The notes beneath the pieces are model-generated. The model was given only the letters and a program-made list of their open reading frames with translations. It was not told the origin of the DNA and searched no databases. Shown here in pieces: positions 27,576-36,539 of a stretch of 64,000 nucleotides of DNA. Made by a program: the position numbers and the translations under genes. Where the stretch lies: contig NZ_CP095552.1 in NCBI RefSeq assembly GCF_023078355.1, positions 2,666,001 to 2,730,000 of the forward strand. Reading direction: 5' to 3'. Within the stretch, counting starts at the first letter, position 1. Each line of letters opens with the position of its first letter. The DNA comes from Gordonia hongkongensis (GTDB taxonomy: Bacteria; Actinomycetota; Actinomycetes; Mycobacteriales; Mycobacteriaceae).

Positions 27576-28718
27576 GACATGGTCGGCGATCGCCAACGAT
27601 GACGTGATGCCCGGCGACTCGATACCGAAGAGGTTGACCAGGCCCGCGATGCCGTGTGACCGCGGGCCCTGGATCACGAAGTCGCCGGAGGCGCCCGGCC
27701 CGGCGACCTTCGGCCGGATCCCCGCGTAGGCGGGCACCAAGGCGTTGCTCGGCAACTCAGGCCAATACGTGCGGATGGCTCGCTCGAATGCGTCGGCGCG
27801 CGCCTCGTCGACGGCGTAGTCGAGTTCCTCCCCGGCGGTCGCCTCGTCGGGGGACGGCGTCAGCCATTCGACGTCGGGGCCGAATCGGGCCTCGCCGGCG
27901 AGATCCATCGTGAAGTGCACGCCCAATCCGCCGTCGGCGGGGATCGGGTAGACGAGGTGACGGAACGGCGCCCGGACGCCGGACAACCCGAAGTAATTCC
28001 CCTTGGCGAGGAAGCGCGGCGGGATCGGGCCGCTGAAACCGGCCAGCGCCCGGGCCACCTCCCACGCGCCGATCCCGGCACAGTTGACGAGCGTCCGGGC
28101 GCACGCCGATTCACCGTCCGATGTGTGCACGGTGACGCCGTGTGCGTCGATCTGTCCGCCGATCACCCTGCTGCGCAACGCGATCGCGCCGCCGTGTGCC
28201 TCCAGGTCACGCACCAGCGCACGCACCACGCCGTCGACGTCGACGATCCCGGTCGACGGTGAGAACAGTGCCGCGACGCCTTCGACTGCCGGTTCCCGGT
28301 CGCGCAGTTCGTCCACTCCGATCCGTCGAAGGTCGGAAACGCCGTTGGCCAGACCGTGTCGGAGCAAGACGTCGAGGCGTTCGCTCTGGGTGCCGTCGGT
28401 GGCGACGATGAGTTTGCCCGGCCGCGCCCACGAGACGCCGTGCTCGTCGCAGAATCGGGTCAACTGCTCGCGACCGCGGACGCACAGTTCCGCCTTCAGG
28501 CTGCCCTCGGGGTAGTAGATGCCGGCGTGGATCACCTCCGAGCTCCGCGAGGTCGTCTGCGCGCCAACCGAATCGGTGGCCTCGAGGACGACGACGTCGC
28601 GTCCTCGCCGGGCGAATGCCCACGCCACCGCCAGCCCGACGATGCCGCCGCCGATCACGAGGCAGTCGACCTCCACACCGTCCGTCGTCGCGTGCTCGGC
28701 CCGGTGGATGCGCGTCAC
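27546..28718 (-). CDS. lhgO: FAD-dependent L-2-hydroxyglutarate oxidase-like enzyme
   Basis: 390-aa DAO-family flavoprotein. The FAD dinucleotide motif is DCLVIGGGIVGLAVAWAFARRG near the N-terminus. LhgO-type segments follow: TTSRSSEVIHAGIYYPEGSLKAELCVRGREQL, LARFLAKGNYF-like FLAKGNYFGLSG, and the C-terminal GIRPKVAGPGASGDFVIQG and LFGIESPGITSSLAIAD. It should oxidise L-2-hydroxyglutarate to 2-oxoglutarate. GTG start chosen because GAGGAGG lies 8 nt upstream on that strand. It faces the GlgC-like gene divergently. Confidence 0.85.
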   Translation of the reverse strand: MTRIHRAEHATTDGVEVDCLVIGGGIVGLAVAWAFARRGRDVVVLEATDSVGAQTTSRSSEVIHAGIYYPEGSLKAELCVRGREQLTRFCDEHGVSWARPGKLIVATDGTQSERLDVLLRHGLANGVSDLRRIGVDELRDREPAVEGVAALFSPSTGIVDVDGVVRALVRDLEAHGGAIALRSRVIGGQIDAHGVTVHTSDGESACARTLVNCAGIGAWEVARALAGFSGPIPPRFLAKGNYFGLSGVRAPFRHLVYPIPADGGLGVHFTMDLAGEARFGPDVEWLTPSPDEATAGEELDYAVDEARADAFERAIRTYWPELPSNALVPAYAGIRPKVAGPGASGDFVIQGPRSHGIAGLVNLFGIESPGITSSLAIADHVVGLVTPPTT

Positions 28719-28803
28719 TGCTCGTACCTCCTCGTCGCATGTCGTCGAGTTCCGTCGGCCACGGTATCCGGGCAAACCCGGCGGCGTGGGGCAGACTGGG
28801 GTG

Positions 28804-30033
28804 ATGCGGTATTCGGAGGTTCTCGCGATCGTGCAGGCCGGTGGACGTGGTTCGCGAATGGAGGTGCTGACCGATCGGCGGGCGAAACCCGCGTTGCCGT
28901 TCGCGGGCAACTATCAGCTCATCGACTTCCCGCTCTCCAACCTGCACCACAGTCACATCGACGACGTGTGGTTGTGCGTGCAGTACGAGGCCGAGACCAT
29001 CACCCAGATCGTGGCGGGTGGCCGTCCCTGGGATCTGGACCGCACGAGCGGCGGGTTGCGCGTGGTGATGCCGGAGCAGACCGACGCCCCGGAAACCGAA
29101 GACGGCTTCGCGACCGGCAACGCCGACCTGCTGTATCGCATCCGCGGCCGCATCGCCGCCCACGCACCGGCCGAGGTCATCGTCATGAGCGCCGACCACG
29201 TCTACGACTTCGACTTCCGCGACGCCATCGAGACCCATCGCCGCCATGGCGCCGAATGCACTGTTGTCACCACGACGTGTCCGCTGGACGAGGCCACCCA
29301 GCACGCCACCGTGAAGGCCCGTCGAGACGGGATAGTCCGCGAGTTCCGCTACAAACCCGAACGCGCCACCACGCGCACGATCGCCACCGAGATCTTCGTC
29401 TACGACCCGGCCGTGCTCATCGAGGGCCTCGAGTACCTGGAGAGCCGGACGACCGAGGGATCCCCGAAGGACGACACCGGCCTGGGGGACTTCGGCGAAC
29501 ACCTGGTGCCCTGGTTCGTCGACCGCGGCAAGACGGTCGCCCACGCGATGCCTGGCTATTGGATCGACGCCGGCCGTCCCGAGACCTACCTGCAGGCGCA
29601 CCGCGACCTCATCGACGGGTCCCTCGACGTCTTCCGCGCCGACCGGCCGATCCTCACCAACCAGCCGCAGCGCCCGGCCGCGCGTATCGAGACCGGGGCG
29701 GTCGTCGAGGATAGTCTCGTCAGCAGCGGCGCCCACGTGCACGGAACGGTCCGACGCAGCGTTCTCGGACCGGGGGTGGTCGTCGAAAAAGGTGCGGTCG
29801 TGGCCGATTCGGTGATCTTCGGTGACGTTGTCATCGGCGCCGGCGCGTCGGTCGCATGGTCTGTCCTCGACGAACGGGTGCGCGTCGGCCCGAATGCGGT
29901 GATCGGCGGGCACCCGCGGACACGCCCGGTCCCGACCGAGAAGATCACGTTGGTGGGGATGGACACGCAGATCCTGCGTGGCGCCCGGGTGGCACTGGGT
30001 GACCGCGTCGAGCCGGGTCGCCGCATCCGGTGA
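28804..30033 (+). CDS. GlgC-like sugar-phosphate nucleotidyltransferase
   Basis: 409 aa: an N-terminal nucleotidyltransferase domain with AIVQAGGRGSRMEVLTDRRAKPALPFAGNYQLIDFPLSN, VIVMSADHVYDFDF and the product-site PGYWIDAGRPETYLQAH. A left-handed beta-helix from about residue 300 follows (hexapeptide repeats VVEDSLVSSGAHVHGTV...). Close to glucose-1-phosphate adenylyltransferase. The usual GlgC loop reads AGGRGSRM rather than GGGxGTRL-type, so the exact sugar is not certain. The stop overlaps the GTG of a phosphosugar mutase, which would supply hexose-1-phosphate. Confidence 0.82.
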   Translation: MRYSEVLAIVQAGGRGSRMEVLTDRRAKPALPFAGNYQLIDFPLSNLHHSHIDDVWLCVQYEAETITQIVAGGRPWDLDRTSGGLRVVMPEQTDAPETEDGFATGNADLLYRIRGRIAAHAPAEVIVMSADHVYDFDFRDAIETHRRHGAECTVVTTTCPLDEATQHATVKARRDGIVREFRYKPERATTRTIATEIFVYDPAVLIEGLEYLESRTTEGSPKDDTGLGDFGEHLVPWFVDRGKTVAHAMPGYWIDAGRPETYLQAHRDLIDGSLDVFRADRPILTNQPQRPAARIETGAVVEDSLVSSGAHVHGTVRRSVLGPGVVVEKGAVVADSVIFGDVVIGAGASVAWSVLDERVRVGPNAVIGGHPRTRPVPTEKITLVGMDTQILRGARVALGDRVEPGRRIR

Positions 30034-31709
30034 CCCGGGCCGAGCTGTTCGCGGCCGCGCGGCGCTGGCGGGACCACGATCCGGATCCGTCGACCCGAGC
30101 CGTGCTGACCGATCTGATCGACGCGGCGGTGACCGGTGACGTCGCCGCTGCCGACGATCTCGCGTCCCGCTTCCGCGGACCGCTGACCTTCGGCACCGCC
30201 GGCCTGCGCGGGGAGGTCGGTGCGGGCGAGTCACGGATGAACGTCGCCGTGGTCACCCGCGCCACGGCCGGTGTCGCGCGGTATCTGCTCGACACGGTCG
30301 GTCCCGACGCGCGTGTCGTGGTCGGGTGCGACGCCCGGCACGGATCGGCCGAGTTCTTCGACGCGGCAACCGAAGTGCTTGCGGCGCAAGGGCTCACGGC
30401 GTTCACGCTACCTCCTCGGTTGCCGACGCCGGTCACCGCTCATGCGACGCGTGCGCTCGACTGCGACGCCGGGGTGATGATCACCGCCTCGCACAACCCA
30501 CCGGCCGACAACGGTTACAAGGTGTATCTCGGCGGGCGTGTCACCGACGATGCGGGCAGGGGAGTGCAGATCATCTCGCCGGCTGACGCCGACATCGCGG
30601 ACCGGATCGCGCAGGCGCCGCCCGCCGACGAGGTGCCCCGCGACTCCGCGGCAGTCATCCACCTCGATGACGAGACGGTCCGTACCTATGTCGTACGCAC
30701 CGCGCGGCTACGACCCGTCGGCGGTCCGTCGCCGGTGCGCGTCGTACTGACGCCGATGCACGGGGTCGGGGGTACGGTCGCCCGAGACGTGTTGCAGGCC
30801 GCGGGAATCGGCGACGTCCACGTGGTGGCGGCGCAGTCCGCTCCCGATCCGGACTTCCCGACGGTGCCGTTCCCGAACCCGGAGGAGCCCGGTGCCCTCG
30901 ACCTCGCGCTCGACCTCGCACGCGACGTCGACGCGGACGTCGTCATCGCCCTCGACCCCGACGCCGACCGCTGCTCGGTGGCGACGGTCGGTCCCGATGG
31001 TCAGTGGCGGCAGCTGACCGGCGACGAGATCGGCGCGCTGCTGGGGGAGCAGGCGGCACGGGATGCGACGCGCCCCGGTGACACCCTGGCGTGTTCGATC
31101 GTGTCGAGCCGGCTGCTCGGCCGGATCGCCGCGGACCACGGGCTGCGGTTCGCGGCGACGCTCACCGGATTCAAGTGGATCGCCCGGACTTCCGGCCTGC
31201 GTTTCGGTTACGAGGAGGCGATCGGCTACTGCACCGACCCCGACACCGTCCGCGACAAGGACGGCATCGGTGCGATGGTCCGGGTCATCTCCCTCGTCGA
31301 GGAACTCGGGAGGGATGGCCGCACGCTGACCGACGAGCTCGACCGGCTCGCCCGTCGCCACGGCCTGCATGCCACCGCACCGTTGACGATCCGCGTCGAG
31401 GACACCGCGCTGATCGGCGAGATGATGCAGCGCCTGCGTTCCTCACCGATCGAACGACTGGCCGGCTCGCCGGTGGTGGAGAACCGCGACCTGGCACATG
31501 GATCCGCTGACCTGCCGCCGACCGATGGCGTCATGGTGCGGACCGCCGCCGACGACCGCGTCGTCGTGCGTCCCTCCGGCACCGAGCCGAAGCTGAAGTG
31601 CTATCTCGAAGTCGTCCTCGACTGCCCGGACGGCGCCGTACCGCGGGACGAGGCCGCACGCCGTCTCGACGCCCTCGGTGCGGACATCTCGGCGGTGCTC
31701 GGGGTCTGA
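30030..31709 (+). CDS. Phosphoglucomutase/phosphomannomutase (PmmB-like)
   Basis: 559-aa alpha-D-phosphohexomutase. Visible in order: the FGTAGLRGEVGAGESRMN N-terminus, the phosphoserine loop VMITASHNPPADNGYKVY, the metal loop ALDPDADRCSVA, the sugar loop FKWIARTSGLRFGYEEAIGYC, and the C-terminal phosphate-binding RPSGTEPKLKCYLEV. Interconverts hexose 6- and 1-phosphates. The GTG overlaps the GlgC-like stop, suggesting a joint role in making an activated sugar. Confidence 0.92.
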   Translation: MTRAELFAAARRWRDHDPDPSTRAVLTDLIDAAVTGDVAAADDLASRFRGPLTFGTAGLRGEVGAGESRMNVAVVTRATAGVARYLLDTVGPDARVVVGCDARHGSAEFFDAATEVLAAQGLTAFTLPPRLPTPVTAHATRALDCDAGVMITASHNPPADNGYKVYLGGRVTDDAGRGVQIISPADADIADRIAQAPPADEVPRDSAAVIHLDDETVRTYVVRTARLRPVGGPSPVRVVLTPMHGVGGTVARDVLQAAGIGDVHVVAAQSAPDPDFPTVPFPNPEEPGALDLALDLARDVDADVVIALDPDADRCSVATVGPDGQWRQLTGDEIGALLGEQAARDATRPGDTLACSIVSSRLLGRIAADHGLRFAATLTGFKWIARTSGLRFGYEEAIGYCTDPDTVRDKDGIGAMVRVISLVEELGRDGRTLTDELDRLARRHGLHATAPLTIRVEDTALIGEMMQRLRSSPIERLAGSPVVENRDLAHGSADLPPTDGVMVRTAADDRVVVRPSGTEPKLKCYLEVVLDCPDGAVPRDEAARRLDALGADISAVLGV

Positions 31710-31727
31710 GCGCACTACGATCGACTC

Positions 31728-32159
31728 GTGCCGCGAACCGATTCCGATCAGCGCCTGCGCGACCTGACCCTGCTGCGTCAGGTCCGCGACCGGATCGACC
31801 GCGAGTACGCGCAGCCGCTCGACGTCGAGGCGCTCGCGCGCGGGGTGAACATGTCGGCCGGTCACCTGAGCCGGAAGTTTCGCCAGACCTACGGCGAATC
31901 GCCCTACTCGTACTTGATGACTCGCCGCATCGAACGGGCGATGACGCTGCTGCGGCGCGGCGACCTGACCGTCACCGAGGTCTGCTTCGAGGTGGGTTGC
32001 TCGTCACTGGGCACCTTCAGCACCCGGTTCACCGAACTCGTCGGGGTCCCGCCGACGGTCTATCGCGAACAGTCGGCCGACGCGACGGACGGGATACCGG
32101 CGTGCCTGGCGAAGAACATCACGAGACCGATCAGGAATCGAGAAGCACAGCGCGGGTGA
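31728..32159 (+). CDS. AraC/XylS-type transcriptional regulator
   Basis: 143 aa, essentially the AraC DNA-binding domain. HTH 1 is DVEALARGVNMSAGHLSRKFRQTYGESPYSYL; HTH 2 is VTEVCFEVGCSSLGTFSTRFTELVG, followed by PPTVYR. There is no ligand domain. GTG start. It lies 19 bp before a VOC gene and upstream of a UvrA-like ABC protein, a grouping typical of drug or toxin resistance modules. Confidence 0.88.
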   Translation: MPRTDSDQRLRDLTLLRQVRDRIDREYAQPLDVEALARGVNMSAGHLSRKFRQTYGESPYSYLMTRRIERAMTLLRRGDLTVTEVCFEVGCSSLGTFSTRFTELVGVPPTVYREQSADATDGIPACLAKNITRPIRNREAQRG

Positions 32160-32178
32160 GACTGCCTAGCCTGATCCC

Positions 32179-32589
32179 ATGAACATCACGATCCAGTACA
32201 CCTTCCTCCCACACACCGATGGCGACGCCGCCCTGGGCTTCTACCGCGACCTCCTCGGTTTCGAACTCCGCAAGGATGTCGGCTACGAGGGCATGCGGTG
32301 GCTGACCGTCGGCCCGCCCGGACAACCGGGCACGTCGATCGTGCTGCATCCGCCGGCTGCCGATCCCGGTATCTCCGAGGAGGAACGACAGACGATCCTC
32401 GAGCTGATCGCCAAGGGGAGTTACGGTGCGCTGACGCTGGCGACCGACGACTTCGACGGGCTGTTCGACAAGTTGCAGTCAAGCGGCGTCGACATCGTGC
32501 AGGAGCCGATGGATCAGCCGTATGGCGTGCGCGACGCCGCCGTTCGTGACCCGGCGGGCAACCTCATCCGTATCGACCAGGCCGGCTGA
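32179..32589 (+). CDS. VOC family protein
   Basis: 136-aa single-module VOC/glyoxalase fold: [42 protein letters not shown], with the C-terminal half [24 protein letters not shown] and the ending [18 protein letters not shown]. Glyoxalase/bleomycin-resistance-like; the ligand is unknown. Probably co-transcribed with the AraC gene 19 bp upstream. Confidence 0.85.
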   Translation: MNITIQYTFLPHTDGDAALGFYRDLLGFELRKDVGYEGMRWLTVGPPGQPGTSIVLHPPAADPGISEEERQTILELIAKGSYGALTLATDDFDGLFDKLQSSGVDIVQEPMDQPYGVRDAAVRDPAGNLIRIDQAG

Positions 32590-32795
32590 GAGATGTGCGG
32601 ACCCGGTCGATACCCGCCCCCGGAAGCACTCGGCGCGGTCGTCGACCGACAACACCCCGCGCCGGCGTCCGCCACCCTGGTTAGATCGACCGGGAGTCCG
32701 CGCACCGACCTCGTGCCAACGGACCTCCGGAATGACACGAGCACCCCGAACGTCGACGACCGCCCGCCCGCGGTCGCCACATTGATGGAGAGACG

Positions 32796-35204
32796 ATGAG
32801 CCGAACCGCCACCCGTCCCGCACGGAAGGTCGACGCCGTGCGGGCCGACGGCATTCACCCCGCCGACACGCACGACATCATCCGCGTCCACGGCGCCCGG
32901 GAGAACAACCTCAAGGACGTCAGCGTCGATCTGCCGAAGCGTCGGCTGACGGTCTTCACCGGGGTGTCGGGTTCCGGGAAGAGTTCACTGGTCTTCAGCA
33001 CCATCGCGGCGGAATCCCAGCGCCTCATCAACGAGACGTACAGTGCGTTCGTCCAGGGATTCATGCCGTCGATGGCTCGTCCGGACGTCGACATCCTGGA
33101 GGGTCTGACGACGGCGATCATCGTCGACCAGGAGCGGATGGGTGCCAACGTTCGGTCGACCGTCGGCACGGCCACCGACGCGAACGCGATGCTGCGTATC
33201 CTGTTCAGTCGCTTGGGAACTCCGCATATCGGTTCGCCTCAGGCCTTCTCGTTCAACGTCGCCTCGATCAGCGGGGCGGGTGCGGTGACCATCGAGAAGG
33301 GCGGGCAGAAGGTCAAGGAGCGTCGGAGCTTCTCCATCACCGGCGGGATGTGCCCACGATGCGAGGGCCGCGGCGACGTCTCCGACTTCGACCTCACCGC
33401 GCTGTACGACTCGTCGAAGTCGCTCAACGAGGGCGCGCTGACGATCCCCGGTTACTCCATGGACGGCTGGTACGGCCGGATCTACCGCGGCTGCGGCTTC
33501 TTCGACCCCGACAAGCCAATTGCCAAGTACACCAAGAAGCAACTCAACGACCTGCTCTACAAAGAGCCCACCAAGATCAAGGTCGAGGGCATCAACATCA
33601 CCTACGAGGGTCTGATCCCGAAGATCCAGAAGTCGATGTTGAGCAAGGACCGTGAGGCGATGCAGCCGCACATCCGCGCCTTCGTCGATCGCGCGATCAC
33701 CTTCGCGAAGTGCCCGGACTGTGAGGGCACCCGCCTCACCGCCGAGACCCGCTCGTCGAAGATCAAGGGCATCAGCATCGCCGACGCGTGCGCGATGCAG
33801 ATCAGCGATCTCGCCCAGTGGGTCGCCGAACTCGACGATCCGTCCGCGGCCCCGCTGATCGCCGCGCTGCGGGACCACCTCAACGCGTTCGTCGACATCG
33901 GACTCGGCTACCTGTCCCTGGAACGCCCGGCCGGCACCCTGTCCGGCGGAGAGGCGCAGCGCACCAAGCTGATCCGGCATCTCGGTTCGTCGCTGACCGA
34001 CGTGACCTATGTGTTCGACGAGCCGTCGATCGGTCTGCACCCGCACGACATCACCCGGATGAACGATCTGCTGCGCGCATTGCGGGACAAGGGCAACACG
34101 GTGCTGGTGGTCGAGCACAAGCCGGAGGTGATCGCGATCGCCGACCGCGTCGTCGACATCGGCCCGGGAGCGGGCACCGACGGCGGCACGATCGTGTTCG
34201 AAGGCACCGTCGACGAACTGCGGGCCGCGGACACGCTCACCGGGCGCCATCTAGAGGACCGCGCCGCCGTCAAGGACGAGGTCCGCACGCCCAGTGGCCA
34301 TCTCGAGGTCCGCGGGGCCGACGCCAACAATCTGCGCGATGTCGACGTCGACATCCCGCTCGGTGTGCTGGTCGTGCTCACCGGTGTCGCGGGCTCCGGC
34401 AAGAGTTCGTTGATCAACTCGACGGTCGCCAAGGAGGACGGGGTCGTCTCCATCGACCAGAGCGCCATCAAGGGGTCGCGGCGTTCTAATCCGGCGACCT
34501 ACACCGGTCTGCTCGAGCCGATCCGCAAGGCGTTCGCCAAGGCCAACGGCGTGAAACCCGCCTTGTTCAGCGCGAACTCGGAGGGTGCCTGCCCCAACTG
34601 CAACGGTGCGGGTGTCGTCTACTCCGACCTCGCGATGATGGCCGGCGTCGCCGCGCCCTGCGAGGTGTGCGAGGGCAAGCGATTCCAGGCCGAGGTGCTC
34701 GACTACACCTTCGGCGGCCGCAACATCAGCGAAGTGCTCGAGATGTCGGTCGCCCAGGCGGAGGCCTTCTTCGCCGACGGCGACGCCAAACTCCCGGCGG
34801 CGCACAAGATCCTGCACCGGATGGTCGACGTCGGGCTCGGTTACATCAAGGTCGGTCAGCCGCTGACCACCCTGTCCGGCGGCGAACGCCAGCGCCTGAA
34901 GTTGGCCAGTCACATGGGGGAGAAGGGCGACGTCTACATCCTCGACGAGCCCACCACGGGCCTCCACCTCGCCGATGTGGAACAGCTCCTCGGGCTGCTC
35001 GACCGTCTCGTCGACTCCGGGAAGTCGGTGATCGTCATCGAGCACCATCAGGCGGTGATGGCCCACGCCGACTGGATCATCGACCTCGGCCCGGGCGCCG
35101 GCCACGACGGCGGCCGGATCGTCTTCGAGGGCACGCCCGCCGACATCGTCGCCGACCCATCGACCCTCACCGGTGAGCACCTCGCCGAGTACGTCGGTGC
35201 CTGA
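32796..35204 (+). CDS. UvrA-like ABC ATPase (class II, drug-resistance type)
   Basis: 802 aa, a short UvrA-like protein with two ABC units. Walker A motifs are [12 protein letters not shown] (~residue 56) and [12 protein letters not shown] (~530). ABC signatures are [11 protein letters not shown] (~383) and [11 protein letters not shown] (~693). Zn-type CxxC pairs are [25 protein letters not shown] and CEVCEGKR. Canonical UvrA is ~940-970 aa and includes a UvrB-binding domain that is reduced here. Such short paralogues (for example DrrC) confer resistance to DNA-binding drugs; a role in global excision repair is less likely. The 206-bp gap before it contains no gene. Confidence 0.88.
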   Translation: MSRTATRPARKVDAVRADGIHPADTHDIIRVHGARENNLKDVSVDLPKRRLTVFTGVSGSGKSSLVFSTIAAESQRLINETYSAFVQGFMPSMARPDVDILEGLTTAIIVDQERMGANVRSTVGTATDANAMLRILFSRLGTPHIGSPQAFSFNVASISGAGAVTIEKGGQKVKERRSFSITGGMCPRCEGRGDVSDFDLTALYDSSKSLNEGALTIPGYSMDGWYGRIYRGCGFFDPDKPIAKYTKKQLNDLLYKEPTKIKVEGINITYEGLIPKIQKSMLSKDREAMQPHIRAFVDRAITFAKCPDCEGTRLTAETRSSKIKGISIADACAMQISDLAQWVAELDDPSAAPLIAALRDHLNAFVDIGLGYLSLERPAGTLSGGEAQRTKLIRHLGSSLTDVTYVFDEPSIGLHPHDITRMNDLLRALRDKGNTVLVVEHKPEVIAIADRVVDIGPGAGTDGGTIVFEGTVDELRAADTLTGRHLEDRAAVKDEVRTPSGHLEVRGADANNLRDVDVDIPLGVLVVLTGVAGSGKSSLINSTVAKEDGVVSIDQSAIKGSRRSNPATYTGLLEPIRKAFAKANGVKPALFSANSEGACPNCNGAGVVYSDLAMMAGVAAPCEVCEGKRFQAEVLDYTFGGRNISEVLEMSVAQAEAFFADGDAKLPAAHKILHRMVDVGLGYIKVGQPLTTLSGGERQRLKLASHMGEKGDVYILDEPTTGLHLADVEQLLGLLDRLVDSGKSVIVIEHHQAVMAHADWIIDLGPGAGHDGGRIVFEGTPADIVADPSTLTGEHLAEYVGA

Positions 35205-35268
35205 CCCTGGGGTGCGGGCGGGAAGCGGCGCCTCCCACTGCTCCCTATCCGAAGGAGCGCCCCCGCTG

Positions 35269-35560
35269 CTCCCTGAGGTGCGTAGAGCGGTAGCGACGGC
35301 CTCCCAACGCTCCCTGAGGTGCGAGGAGCGATAGCGATGGCCTCCCAACGCTCCCTGAGGTGCGAGGAGCGATAGCGATGGCCTCCCAACGCTCCCTGAG
35401 GTGCGAGGAGCGATAGCGACGAGCCACGAAGGGTCCGGCGACCGAGGCTCCCAAACCCTAAGTGACGAGCCTTCTTCCGCTCCCTGAGGTGCGAGGAGCG
35501 CAAGCCGCCGGGCCGAGCAAGCGACGAAGGAGCGCGTCGAGGTCGACGAGCCTCGAAGGG
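35269..35560. repeat. 41-bp tandem array of dispersed-repeat heads, plus one full unit
   Basis: Heads CTCCCTGAGGTGCG(A)GGAGCG start at 35269, 35310, 35351 and 35392 with an exact 41-bp period (linker near ATAGCGATGGCCTCCCAACG). A GAGCCACGAAGGGTCC tail follows, then a second full unit near 35479-35560 with CCGCCGGGCCGAGC and GAAGGAGCGCGTCGAGGTCG. It fills the gap between the UvrA-like and GNAT genes (35205-35722), which contains no gene. Confidence 0.8.
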
Positions 35561-35579
35561 TCCAGCAACCAGCCCCCGC

Positions 35580-35649
35580 GACCGACAGACTTCAACTCGA
35601 CCTATGGACTTCGATCGAGGTCTACCGGTCCAGTTGCAGTCTGTCGGTC
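35580..35649. repeat. Large inverted repeat, dispersed hairpin element copy 2
   Basis: GACCGACAGACT (35580-35591) pairs with AGTCTGTCGGTC (35638-35649), extended inward by CAACT/AGTTG after one mismatch. The interior carries GGACTTCGATCGAGGTC, the same core as the hairpin at 5953-5986. Confidence 0.6.
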
Positions 35650-35722
35650 AACAAGCGAGCAGGATCGCGCGAGCAGTACCGGGGTTCAGGTGCGCCAGTG
35701 GGTGCTGTTGGTCGGGCGGTCA

Positions 35723-36245
35723 TCACTGTGCGTTGTTCATGCGTACTTCGTGACAATCCCAGCCGGAGTCGTGACGTGTGGCCCCGTCGAGTTCGAATCC
35801 GTGTTTACGATAGAAGGCCACTGCCCCGCGCGTTGTCGCGTGCAACCCAGAGGTAGGCCGGGATATCCGTTCCGCCGAGCACTGAGGTCATCAAGTCCAT
35901 CGCCACACCGGTGCCGTGATGGCGGAGAACGACATTCAGAGACCACAATTCGGTCGGTGCGGGAGCGTCGTGGTCGCGAGCCGGGCCGCTTGCTGCAAAA
36001 CCGACCATCTCCTGCGTGTCGAGTGAGGTCGCCCACCGGATGCGGATGCCGCGCCCAGCGTGGCCTGCGAGGTCTCCGACGGTCTGTCGCCAGCGTGAGG
36101 CCGACTCCGCAGGAGTGAGCGCATCGAGCCGGTCCTGAGCCACCATTCCCGCATACGTGGCCTTCCAGATGGCGGTGTGCAGGCTTGAGATCTGATCGAT
36201 ATCGCCTGCAACCACCGGCCGAATCTCATAGCTACCCACAGACAC
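35723..36245 (-). pseudogene. GNAT acetyltransferase, one-base frameshift
   Basis: Starts MSVGSYEIRPVVAGDIDQISSLHTAIWKATY..., a GNAT N-terminus. The acetyl-CoA region is LWSLNVVLRHHGTGVAMDLM. The first frame stops at 35805 after RDNARGSGLLS. Shifting one base in the G-run at 35824-35827 gives the standard GNAT ending AVAFYRKHGFELDGATRHDSG and a stop at 35723, about 173 aa in all. One extra G in a GGGG tract therefore explains the break (mutation or sequencing error). Confidence 0.7.
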
Positions 36246-36347
36246 CGGGTCTACCAGACCTCGACCTCAGTGCGAGCGACGTCGGTGAACCCGCGCAGAT
36301 CTGCGTCCTCGCCTCGGCTGTCTCACCGCCGTGGCACCATGTCGGTT

Positions 36348-36509
36348 GATGAACGACGGGCAAGGTGAGAGTGGATCGTCGCGATCCGTCTCAGGGGTAA
36401 CCCCTGGGTGCACTTCACAGCTGGTCCCTGCGTCCGACGCCGGCGCGCACGCTGCACGTGCCACACGGCGCCGCTGCACAGTTCTGGTCACCCCATCCGT
36501 CGTTCATCA
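36348..36509 (+). ncRNA. Candidate retron msr-msd RNA upstream of the reverse transcriptase
   Basis: A perfect 13-nt inverted repeat, TGATGAACGACGG (36348-36360) and CCGTCGTTCATCA (36497-36509), brackets 136 nt. It ends 30 nt before the RT start codon, exactly as retron a1/a2 repeats bracket the msr-msd. Inside, in order: a stem GAGA-GGATCG/CGATCC-TCTC (36367-36391), a stem CAGGGG/CCCCTG with a TAA loop (36392-36406), and a GC-rich region with nested CGGCGC/GCGCCG and GCACG/CGTGC stems (36441-36473) suited to an msd hairpin. Whether it is reverse transcribed is unknown. The branching G was not assigned. Confidence 0.6.
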
Positions 36510-36539
36510 CCACGTCAGCTCGCGACGCGACACGGCGCC

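Noticed and set aside
28207..30234. 675-codon minus-strand open frame
   Set aside because: It runs opposite the GlgC-like gene and across the divergent lhgO-like gene; composition artefact with no family signature.
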